In this document: in pieces, positions 8,668-16,451 of the stretch
Layout of the letters: each line of letters opens with the position of its first letter
Position numbering within the stretch: position 1 is the stretch's first letter
Assembly (NCBI GenBank): GCA_964444795.1
Contig: CAYUIQ010000099.1
Location: forward strand, 1 to 28,520
Source: JABMRP01 sp964444795
GTDB taxonomy: Bacteria > Planctomycetota > Planctomycetia > Pirellulales > Thermoguttaceae
Length of the DNA: 28,520 nt
Reading direction: 5' to 3'
Position numbers and translations under genes: made by a program
The notes under the pieces: model-generated
Database searches by the model: none
What the model was told of the DNA's origin: nothing
Seen by the model: the letters and a program-made list of their open reading frames with translations, nothing else

Positions 8668-9072
8668 GTAGCTACAATCGTCAAACAGCGACTCGAACAG
8701 CGGTTCCAGCACGCGTTTCGCGGCCAGTTCCACTATCTTGTCCTCGAAGCTGCTGATCCCCAGCGGTCGCCCTTTCTCGCTGCCCGGCTTCGGAACATAC
8801 GTCCGTCGCTTCGGCTTCGGTCGGTAACCCATCCGCTTCAGGCGGGCGGACAAATCACGCAGATTTGCCTCCAGGTCCTTCTCGTACATCGCCTTGCTGA
8901 CGCCGTCGACTCCCAAGGCCTTTTTGCCTTTCAGTCGCCGAAAGCCATCCCGCAAGTTGTCGATGTCCGTGATATGGTGATACAACGAAGTAAACACCAG
9001 GGCCGGGTTCGCCCTTGCTCGACTTCCTATCCGTGTCAGGTTTGTGCTCACAGGAATTTTCACTCCTTGCAT
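8668..9072 (-). pseudogene. ltrA: Group II intron reverse transcriptase/maturase, N-terminal fragment
   Basis: Residues 22-135 carry the RT-0 to RT-3 blocks of LtrA-type proteins: FTSLYHHITDIDNLRDGFRR, then KKALGVDGVSK, PKPKRRTYVPKPGSEKGRP, LGISSFEDKIVELAAKRVLE and LFESLFDDCSY. The family continues CSYGFRPGRS and then the catalytic YADD block, but here homology stops right after CSY (about 8668). The frame continues into unrelated sequence to 8464. The protein therefore lacks the catalytic Asp pair, maturase domain X and the HNH endonuclease, and cannot work. Start ATG at 9072. Confidence 0.88.
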
Positions 9073-9580
9073 AGTGCCTGTGTTTCTCCCTTCACGGGCT
9101 TCTGAATGCGGGAACCTTCACTCCACGGTGATTAGCCGCTTCAACGCTAGACCGGTTCCCGTCCCGCTACGGAGTCGCCGTTTGCGAGCCTTCTTTTTAC
9201 GTTGGCCCAACATACTCGGACGACATTCGCCCAAGATCTCCTCCGCACGCCAGGGTTGCTCCATTATCGTTATTCGGCTCGATGCTGTCTGAGACTCCGG
9301 GGGCTCGTGACACCGCTTTCCTATGACGCGGTGTTACGCATGGCCTGCGCGTTAGGTCAACACGATCGGCAGTCACCCAGACTATCACGTTCTCGGGGCT
9401 ACGTGTCAGATTCATGGCATACACCATTCACCTCGTCGAATTCCCGCTGCAAGTGCAGCAGTTCCGGGCGGTTGGATCGACCTTACCCGGAAAGGCTTCT
9501 CGGATGCTCATAGGTCGGGCATCTCTTTTCCTTTTCAATAATGGCTCAGAGCCTGGTTAACTGACCCTACGCGCTGGCAC
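8668..9580 (-). mobile_element. Truncated group II intron
   Basis: About 500 bases upstream of the maturase fragment (9073 to about 9580) hold no gene but look like a folded RNA, the place and length expected for domains I-III, since the maturase lies in domain IV. Domains V and VI should follow the maturase and are gone with its 3' half. The 5' end is not fixed: a GTGCC at 9576-9580 is a weak match to the GTGYG consensus. Confidence 0.6.
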
Positions 9581-9610
9581 GGGCAGCGTGCCGCTTCGTG
9601 GAATCCCAGA

Positions 9611-10033
9611 TCAGGACGTACCGCGGATCGCGCTCTCGCGGTACTTCCCGGACGTAAATCCGGTTAGGCGCCGGAAAGCGGTCACGAATTGCGGAGCCAT
9701 CGTATAGCCGGTCATGGAGGCGATCACGGCAATCTTGTACTCGGTTTCGACCAGCAACTGCTTGGCGCGGTTGACGCGGATTCGATCGAGTTGCGTATTG
9801 GGCAACTCGCATCGAGCCTCCCGGCTGATGAGATCGTCGACCTCGGTAGCGTCGCGAGGCGGTTCAAACACGTTGACCGTGTGTCCATGGGCGCGGACGT
9901 GCTCAACGAACGAGGCGCAACGCTGATCCGAGAAGTTGATGCCCGGATAACCGCAAAAGGAGAAATGCCGAAACCTCTGCTGGGGGAAATGATCCGCCGC
10001 GAGTCGAGCGCACACTCGATGATCTGTTTCGAG
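9611..10033 (-). pseudogene. XylR-type AraC transcriptional regulator with internal deletion
   Basis: The upstream half reads LETDHRVCARLAADHF, FRHFSFCGYPGINFSDQR and FVEHVRAHGHTVNVFEPPRD. This is a piece of the periplasmic-binding-protein-like sensor domain of XylR-type regulators. The downstream half reads LDRIRVNRAKQLLVETEYKI, AVIASMTGYTMAPQFVTAFR and LTGFTSGKYRE, the second half of an AraC helix-turn-helix domain. In an intact regulator of about 390 residues these are separated by more than 130 residues containing the rest of the sensor and the first HTH. Here they are joined in frame near residue 130 of the open frame. The frame continues to 10225 without homology at its N-terminus. It points away from the plus-strand cargo operon that begins at 10410, so it may once have regulated it. 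Confidence 0.75.
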
Positions 10034-10409
10034 TGAGGGAAAAGAGCAATCCGGCAAACAACGGCCTTCGGCAAAGCACTTGCCTCGGTTCGACGATAAT
10101 GCGATTATAGACGGATTATAGCAACCATGTCGAACCGTGGCCGATTGCAGGGTGAGGAAAAAGAGAAACGGAATGACGAAAATAAGTAATGAAACCAGGC
10201 TGCCTTTGTGCTCTAATAGGGACAATGCGGCTACCCCCCCCTACCTCCCCGCTTGGCATCGCGCACCGGGCTGCCCAAAAGCTGCGGCCGCGAGCCGTGA
10301 CGCCGTCACGTGAATGTCACCTGAGAGAACGGAGTGCGCGGGCGGCACTGCGAACGGAAAAGGGCTCTGCGCACTGCTTTGCGTGCTTTATGAAACGGAG
10401 AATCTGACG

Positions 10410-11324
10410 ATGATGTTATCGAGATCGTTGTGTACCATGACTCTGATCGTTGGTTTGATGTGCTTTGTTTCGAGCGCCGCCGCAAAGGACGTGACGCCGC
10501 CGCCTAATGCTGACGCGACGGCCGGGTGGGATGCAGCCAAGGGCGAACTGACCCTTCAGTACCATGGTGTCGAAATCCTCCATGCCATCGTCACGGCCAA
10601 AGACACCGAGGGAAAGAGCGTTGCGGTCAAGCTCGATTCCAAGACGGTCACCCCGGAAGAACAGGTCGAACAAACGTTGACCTTCTCGGCGGTTGAGGCG
10701 AAAGAAGGAACGACGCTGGTGCTCAGCGGTACGGTCACCGGCAGCGAGGAGGCTTTCCCGGCCGAAGCCGATTCCGACGCGCAGAATCGCTTTCCAATGG
10801 TTCGCAACAGCGTGGGCCTGGCAAGGTTCAACTGGAGAGAAATCTCTCGTCACTGGAGCCGCGGGGATCGGCCGGCCGAAGAGATCCGCTTTTCCGACCT
10901 GGGCCTGTCCGACCAAAAGGAATATCTGATCTACGAGTTTTGGAGCCGACGCTTTCTTGGCAGGTGCGAGGGCTCGTTCACCGCGCCGGCTCAGGATCCA
11001 AACAATGGCCTGCGGGTCTTCGCCATTCGCGAGGCGCGCGAACATCCGTGGGTTGTCTCGACCACGCGACACATCTCGCAGGGCGCCGTCAGTCTCTCTG
11101 ATGTACAATGGGACGCCAATGCCGAGACCCTATCCGGGGCAAGCGCCGTGGTCGTCGGTGATCCCTACGTGCCAACCGTCCATCTACCGGAAGGTTTTCG
11201 GCTGGCGAGCGCGGAGATAGATGGCAAAAAGGCGGAAATCGCCAATCAAGAACAGACCGCCACGGTTCGTATCGTGCCGTCGAAAACCGGGCGTATCTCG
11301 TGGAAAATGAACTTCAACCGTTGA
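10410..11324 (+). CDS. Alpha-galactosidase-like secreted protein lacking its catalytic barrel
   Basis: 304 residues from the ATG at 10410, which is preceded by ACGGAGA; upstream in-frame ATGs lack a good ribosome site. Signal peptide 1-25. Residues 35-138 form an N-terminal beta-domain ending in RFPMVRNSVGLA. Residues 139-304 match the C-terminal beta-sandwich of GH-D-clan (alpha-galactosidase-like) proteins: FNWREISRHWS, DLGLSDQKEYLIYEFWSRRF, STTRHISQGAVSLSDVQWD, LSGASAVVVGDPY and LPEGF. The (beta/alpha)8 barrel with both catalytic Asp residues, normally several hundred residues between these parts, is missing, and the join at SVGLA/RFNW is in frame. The product could at most bind sugar or be inert. 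First gene of a plus-strand cluster; its stop is 8 bases before the next ATG. Bases 10226-10409 hold no recognised gene and should contain the promoter. Confidence 0.8.
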   Translation: MMLSRSLCTMTLIVGLMCFVSSAAAKDVTPPPNADATAGWDAAKGELTLQYHGVEILHAIVTAKDTEGKSVAVKLDSKTVTPEEQVEQTLTFSAVEAKEGTTLVLSGTVTGSEEAFPAEADSDAQNRFPMVRNSVGLARFNWREISRHWSRGDRPAEEIRFSDLGLSDQKEYLIYEFWSRRFLGRCEGSFTAPAQDPNNGLRVFAIREAREHPWVVSTTRHISQGAVSLSDVQWDANAETLSGASAVVVGDPYVPTVHLPEGFRLASAEIDGKKAEIANQEQTATVRIVPSKTGRISWKMNFNR

Positions 11325-11332
11325 GAAGGAAC

Positions 11333-12814
11333 ATGAAGAAGACACCATTCATTCTCATTGCATATTTCGGTTTCGCCTTGCCTGCCAATGCGTTGGACAT
11401 TGGTGCGATGATTGCCAAACCCACGGCGGACAACCCGCGCTTCGACAACAAGGAAGCCTGGCCGATGCTCGTCGGCGACGAGTATTTCACGAAGCAGACG
11501 TGGGAGGAAGGCCGCACTTACATTTGGAGTGTCCAGAAGAGCATCGAGGCCGCCGGACAATCCCGTCGTCGTGATCCCAATGCCGCTGATCCGAGCAACT
11601 GGATTGATGCCGCCACGGGTAAGCCCGCCACGGAGTTGCCGGACATGGATACCGACCTGATCCTTCCGGACAGTGAAACCCCCTACAAAGCCGCACTTGG
11701 TGACGAGGACGGGAAGGGCGCCTTCTGTCGGCACGTTACGATCGGAAAGAATGCGGCTTTCTCATCATGGGGAGCTCGCCACCATCGATTTCGGCTGTTC
11801 GGCAACCTCTGGATACGTCCTGGCGGCGCGATGAGAACAGGGCAGGGCAGCCTCGTCTTTACAGGAGACAAGCACACGTTCCTGCGCTATGATTGGCCGG
11901 AAGACGGTGTATTGAAAGAGTTCCACGACGAGCGGTCCGTTTCACCTTACAAGGTGAATGGCGAGATCATCAAAACACCGTGGATGGCGAATTGCATCGG
12001 TACGTATATGGGCCATGACAAGCCGGAGGGTATCTCCACCGAAGTACTAGGCCTCGTGCGAATGGCGGACGAGGTTGGGATCAGATCGGGCACGTTTATC
12101 ATCGGACGCGACAGTCGGTTCGTCTCGACTGGGCCCTCCTCGGTTTCGGTTGGCAATGGCACCAAAGTCGTCCTCATGGACGGAGCCCAGTGTTCGCACG
12201 GCCAAAATCAGTTCGTGAATCGAGATTGGGGCGTTAAGTTCGGCGGTGAAGTTACCGGCGGAACGCCCGACCGACCGCTAAAGCGCGACGCCTACATGGG
12301 CATCGGATACCGCAACTGGCGGAACCTGCCCGTTCCTCAACGTGAAAATGACACGAAACCGCTTCCTACGGCGGCCGACGGCACGAAGATGTACTATGCC
12401 TACGGCGGATACAACGCCATGGTTCAGGGCGATCTGATCGGTTATCCCGCGCCGGGAACCGACGCACGGCTGGTCGTCTGTTGGCAGCGAATCGCAAGCG
12501 GCGGCGCGGGAAGCTGGGGCCGGACCGACGAAGCTTTCCAGAGAGTGTTCCCCGATTTCCCGCCGAGGATCGCGGTCTGGATCAGCGGCGCCTCGAAGCT
12601 CGAAAACATTCGGTTCGACGACCTGCACCGCGGCGGAATCGTTACGGCCAACATGGAAACCTTCGAGGGTTGGAAGAACATTTCGTTCGGCGACGCATGT
12701 CTCAGCCGTGACCCGAAGGATCTTGTCCGAAGCTACGAAGCGGAACTCGCGGAAATGGGTGGCGGGCATCCGATGTCGACGTTGGAGCCGAAAGAGAAGT
12801 ACACGACGCCCTAG
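11333..12814 (+). CDS. Secreted protein of unknown function, probable beta-solenoid (paralog A)
   Basis: 493 residues from ATG 11333 (GAGAAGGA 3 bases upstream); the upstream in-frame ATG at 11300 lies inside the previous gene. Signal peptide about 1-20 ending NALA-D. Two features dominate: an N-terminal block with AKPTADNPRFDN, LVGDEYF and DPSNWIDAATGKPA, and repeated short strands with FCRHVTIGKNAAF, LFGNLWIRPGGAM, IIGRDSRFV and GGEVTGGTPDRPLKRDAYMG. The last pattern is like the turns of G8/parallel-beta-helix proteins. It shares about half its residues with the next gene, so the two are tandem duplicates. No catalytic motif is visible to me. The setting among GH32, GH172 and sulfatase genes suggests polysaccharide binding or cleavage, but this is inference. 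Confidence 0.8.
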   Translation: MKKTPFILIAYFGFALPANALDIGAMIAKPTADNPRFDNKEAWPMLVGDEYFTKQTWEEGRTYIWSVQKSIEAAGQSRRRDPNAADPSNWIDAATGKPATELPDMDTDLILPDSETPYKAALGDEDGKGAFCRHVTIGKNAAFSSWGARHHRFRLFGNLWIRPGGAMRTGQGSLVFTGDKHTFLRYDWPEDGVLKEFHDERSVSPYKVNGEIIKTPWMANCIGTYMGHDKPEGISTEVLGLVRMADEVGIRSGTFIIGRDSRFVSTGPSSVSVGNGTKVVLMDGAQCSHGQNQFVNRDWGVKFGGEVTGGTPDRPLKRDAYMGIGYRNWRNLPVPQRENDTKPLPTAADGTKMYYAYGGYNAMVQGDLIGYPAPGTDARLVVCWQRIASGGAGSWGRTDEAFQRVFPDFPPRIAVWISGASKLENIRFDDLHRGGIVTANMETFEGWKNISFGDACLSRDPKDLVRSYEAELAEMGGGHPMSTLEPKEKYTTP

Positions 12815-12903
12815 TCGTGACTGGCTCAAGTGACAAGCGGCGAGCGATTCCCGCCTGAACATCGTGAATGACTCGATCTCATCATCGGCACTGGAAGAGA
12901 CAC

Positions 12904-14319
12904 ATGAAGAAGCTGCTGACCGTCGCAATCATTGTTCTCGGTTTTGCAACGTCGGCCGGCGCGCTCGACATCGAGGCGATTACGGCCAAGCCGACGGCGA
13001 ATGATCCGCAGTTTGATAATGGAGACGCCTGGCCTGACTTGGTCGGTGACGAGTATTTTCTGAAGCAGGAGTGGCCGAAGGCTCGGCTGTTGATCTGGGC
13101 GCGCGCCGATAGGACTCCCGTTGGTGGACAGCCGCGGCCCGACATCGCGGACCCGGCCTCTTGGATCGATGCGGCAACGGGTAACCCGGCCGACGCGATT
13201 CCCGACATGGATACCGACGTGATCTTTCCCGATACCGACGGGCCGTACCGGGTGACCGGAAAGGGGTTCACTTGCCGGCACCTGACCGTCGGACGCAATG
13301 CGGACTTCCAGCCCGGCGGGGGGCACTCCGCCCAGGTCTTTGGCAACGTCTGGATTCGTCCCGGAGGCATCTTCTACGTCTACCGAACACTCATGCTGGC
13401 AGGTGGCCGCGACGCGTTCTTCCGACACGATTGGCCGGAGGACGGGCGGCTCAAAGAGCTTCACGACACGGGGGCTATAATCCCCTTCGACCCGGCCAAA
13501 AAGCAGCCCAGCCCGTGGGGTTGGCGGGCCGACCGCGGACCGTGCGTGAGTCATTTCTTTCAACACGATCGGCCGGACGGTTCAACGGAAATGATCGGGT
13601 ACAGTTGCAGTCGTGACGAAGTAGGCATCAAAGCCGGTCGATTCATGATCGGGCGGGACAGTCGATTTCTTTGTGGCGGCGCGGCGATGATCGATATTCA
13701 TCAAGACGCCGAGATTGTACTTATGGACGGGGCCGTCACGGGAAAGACGATCAATCAGTTCGGGTCTTGCTTGAGAATGCGAGGTGGCCAGCTCACCGCC
13801 GGCACGCCGGATCGACCCATTAAGCGGGACGCCCGCATGGGGGTTGGCTACTGCAACTGGATGAACCTCTCCTTTCCCGACCAAGTTGTCGGCCGACGAG
13901 GGCACGCGTGTGACTATGGCAGGTTCAGCGCGACGGTGTCGGGAAAGCTGATCGGTTATCCGGCCGACGGTTCCGATGCGAGGCTTGTCTTCGGATGGCA
14001 ACGAGTCAGCCTCGGTGACGGCGGTCGGGGCGTCAACGCGACCGAGGGATTCAATCGCGTCTTTGCCGAACTGCCGCCGAAGATTACGGTTTGGGTGGAT
14101 TCGGAAACCCAGTTGGAAAACGTTCGGTTCGAGGACCTTCATCGCGGCGGGATCGTAACACAGGGCGCAAAGGCCGTGAACAACTGGAAGAACGTCACAT
14201 TTGGGGAAGGGTGCCTAAGCGGAAGCCGTGACGAACTCATCCGCGAACACCCAGGCACGGTGCATCATGGCCGCCCCATCGATCCGCTTGCGCCCGAAGA
14301 GAAATACACATCGATGTAG
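12904..14319 (+). CDS. Secreted protein of unknown function, probable beta-solenoid (paralog B)
   Basis: 471 residues from ATG 12904, with GGAAGAGA about 5 bases upstream; an in-frame ATG at 12868 gives a non-hydrophobic extension and is unlikely. Signal peptide 1-21 ending SAGA-L. It aligns with the previous gene along its whole length: LDIEAITAKPTA, LVGDEYFLKQEWP, SWIDAATGNPAD, IPDMDTDVIFPD, CRHLTVGRNADF, FGNVWIRPGG, DEVGIKAGRFMIGRDSRF, TAGTPDRPIKRDARMGVGY and ENVRFEDLHRGGIVT. Conserved acidic positions in DMDTD and RDSRF are candidates for metal or substrate contacts. Spacing to the previous gene is 89 bases. Divergence to roughly half identity means the duplication is old and both copies have been kept intact, unlike several neighbours. 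Confidence 0.8.
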   Translation: MKKLLTVAIIVLGFATSAGALDIEAITAKPTANDPQFDNGDAWPDLVGDEYFLKQEWPKARLLIWARADRTPVGGQPRPDIADPASWIDAATGNPADAIPDMDTDVIFPDTDGPYRVTGKGFTCRHLTVGRNADFQPGGGHSAQVFGNVWIRPGGIFYVYRTLMLAGGRDAFFRHDWPEDGRLKELHDTGAIIPFDPAKKQPSPWGWRADRGPCVSHFFQHDRPDGSTEMIGYSCSRDEVGIKAGRFMIGRDSRFLCGGAAMIDIHQDAEIVLMDGAVTGKTINQFGSCLRMRGGQLTAGTPDRPIKRDARMGVGYCNWMNLSFPDQVVGRRGHACDYGRFSATVSGKLIGYPADGSDARLVFGWQRVSLGDGGRGVNATEGFNRVFAELPPKITVWVDSETQLENVRFEDLHRGGIVTQGAKAVNNWKNVTFGEGCLSGSRDELIREHPGTVHHGRPIDPLAPEEKYTSM

Positions 14320-14399
14320 TTTCTCAAAGAAGCGGATCGTCCGCCGCAAGCAGCCCCTGCTTCCTTGACGAGGACATATAGAAAGGGAAAGAACGATCT

Positions 14400-16382
14400 A
14401 TGAAATCAACTCTAGTTTTGACCGCGGCACTATTCGTACTGTCGACCGCGCCGACTGCTTGGGCACTGGTCAACCCGTCGCTGCAGCCGATCCACTTGTA
14501 CGAACGGTACAACGTCGTCCTTGCCGCCACCGTGGTCTCGGCCGAACTGACCGATGAGGACTGTGATGTCGAGTCGGGGCGGATCACACTCAAGGTCACT
14601 GCCGTCTGTCGAGGCGAGTTCAAGGGCAAGGAAATCACGATCAATGTGCCAGCATGGGACGATCGTGGCGAATCGGCCTACGATTCCAATGAAGAGTGGA
14701 ACATTTGGGATGCCGCCATTGAGAGTCGCACGTTCGTCGCCTTTGTCGGAAAACAGGGCAGGCGAGGCAGAGGCGAGGATGCGATCCTGCTCTATTGCGG
14801 CCAGCGGCAATGGCATCATGCGCGGATTGCCGACATGGAAACACCTTCCCAATGGACTTACCAGTCGGCCAGCGAGCAGGTCATGGTCGGCACGTTCAAT
14901 GGCGATGCATCGCGGCTGGCCGACATGATGATCGATACGAAGAATGGGACCGCGTTCTTCCCGGCCATCCCGACCGTTCGGCTGCGTCGACACATCACGG
15001 TCGGCACGTTGCCGGCTGCCGCCCGAGGTGTGGCGATGTTCGACCTCGACGGCGATGGCGATCTCGACGTGCTTGCCTGCAGCGAATCCGGAATCCGCGC
15101 GTATCTGCAGAGTGATTCGATGCAGTTCACCGACGCCACCCAGGAGCTTGGTCTGAAGGACGTCGCGGGAGCAAGTTGTGCCCTGGCCGATGTCAACGGC
15201 GACGGACGCAGCGATCTGCTGATCGATACGCAGCTCTTTCTCAAGGGAAAAGACCGTTTCGAGCGGCGGGCCTCGCTGCCGGATCTGGCGAAGGATGCGC
15301 CCCTGAAAGTGTCGTCGTTCGTTCAGCTAAGCGGCGACGGCCACCCGGACATTCTCCTCTCGCACGTTGAGGGAGGACTCACGGCACTAAGGAACGACGG
15401 CAAGGGCAACTTTTCCGATGCCACGGAAGAACTGGGCCTCGCCGATGAAGCTTGCGGCGCGGACGGCAACGGTTACTTCGCACCGGGCGACGTCAACAAT
15501 GACGGTCGCACGGACCTCTATTACGCCACGGGCAAAGGACTCATCCTTGTTCAGAACGAGGCGGGCAAGTTCGCTCCGTTCAAACATAACCTGCGGTTCG
15601 ACTACCGTTGCTCACCCGATTACAAGCCCGGCAAAACCGGCGCAGGTTGCTTCGCGACGGTCTGGAAGCAAAATTCCATGGATATCGTCAGCCCGGGTGA
15701 CAGCTCCTTGGCCATCGTCGCCAACGTCGATGGCGAGGTCCGCGACGTGAGCGTCGACGGCAACGAAATCGGCCTGTGCGCCAGTCGGCAGATTGCCACG
15801 CTGGCCGAGGACCTGAACATGGACGGCTATGCCGACCTCTACACGATCTCCCGCGATGAGAACCAGCAGAACCAGTTCCACACCAACCGCGGTTACGGCT
15901 CGTTCATGGAGCCGACGCTTTACGATCCCACTTGTTTCGGCGAGGCTCATGAAAAGGGTGCCTGGGGTGTGGCCGCGGGCGATGTGAACGGCGACGGCAT
16001 GAACGACCTGTTACTGGGACACGTCGATGGTACAATCACTCTCGTACTCAGCGATGCCGCGGAGGTGCGCAAAGCGACGGAGTATCCGACTTACCACGAG
16101 CGGAAACTCCAGCAAACATGCGTCGTGTCGGTTGCGCTGAAGGGCCTTGGCACGCTCGGCGCGGATGTGCAGTTGGTTGACGGAGGTGGCAGGACGACGC
16201 TGAGACGTACCGTTGGCACCCAAGTTCTCACCGGCTGTCGCTGTCCGGACACGGTCAATCTTGCCGTTCGCGAACCCGGCGACTACACGCTGCGAGTGAG
16301 GTTTGCGGATGCCGTGGTGAAGGAAGAGAAGATCACGATCGGCGAGACCAAGCACGTATCACGGACGATTAATAACGACTGA
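14400..16382 (+). CDS. Secreted VCBS/FG-GAP repeat protein
   Basis: 660 residues with a signal peptide (1-22). Residues 30-100 form a small beta-domain (VLAATVVSAELTDEDCD ... GRITLKVTAVCRGEFKG). From about 200 on there are FG-GAP/VCBS-type repeats with calcium-loop cores: DLDGDGDLDVL at 215, DVNGDGRSDLL at 264, DVNNDGRTDLYY at 364, DLNMDGYADLYT at 471 and DVNGDGMNDLLLG at 528. This is consistent with a beta-propeller. The last 100 residues form an immunoglobulin-like or carboxypeptidase-regulatory-like beta domain. Such proteins are surface or extracellular adhesins or binding scaffolds; no enzymatic motif is seen. GAAAGGGAAAGAA lies upstream of the ATG. It sits between the paralog pair and the GH32, same strand. 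Confidence 0.85.
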   Translation: MKSTLVLTAALFVLSTAPTAWALVNPSLQPIHLYERYNVVLAATVVSAELTDEDCDVESGRITLKVTAVCRGEFKGKEITINVPAWDDRGESAYDSNEEWNIWDAAIESRTFVAFVGKQGRRGRGEDAILLYCGQRQWHHARIADMETPSQWTYQSASEQVMVGTFNGDASRLADMMIDTKNGTAFFPAIPTVRLRRHITVGTLPAAARGVAMFDLDGDGDLDVLACSESGIRAYLQSDSMQFTDATQELGLKDVAGASCALADVNGDGRSDLLIDTQLFLKGKDRFERRASLPDLAKDAPLKVSSFVQLSGDGHPDILLSHVEGGLTALRNDGKGNFSDATEELGLADEACGADGNGYFAPGDVNNDGRTDLYYATGKGLILVQNEAGKFAPFKHNLRFDYRCSPDYKPGKTGAGCFATVWKQNSMDIVSPGDSSLAIVANVDGEVRDVSVDGNEIGLCASRQIATLAEDLNMDGYADLYTISRDENQQNQFHTNRGYGSFMEPTLYDPTCFGEAHEKGAWGVAAGDVNGDGMNDLLLGHVDGTITLVLSDAAEVRKATEYPTYHERKLQQTCVVSVALKGLGTLGADVQLVDGGGRTTLRRTVGTQVLTGCRCPDTVNLAVREPGDYTLRVRFADAVVKEEKITIGETKHVSRTINND

Positions 16383-16451
16383 TACGAGGCGATTGCCGCT
16401 CCGGATCACACCCGATGGCTCTCGTTTTGTTCGAGCGGGGATAAAGGAAGC

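Noticed and set aside
9202..9513. Plus-strand frame of 103 codons within the intron region
   Set aside because: It lies opposite the putative intron domains I-III and shows no protein motif; a structured RNA on the other strand explains the region better.
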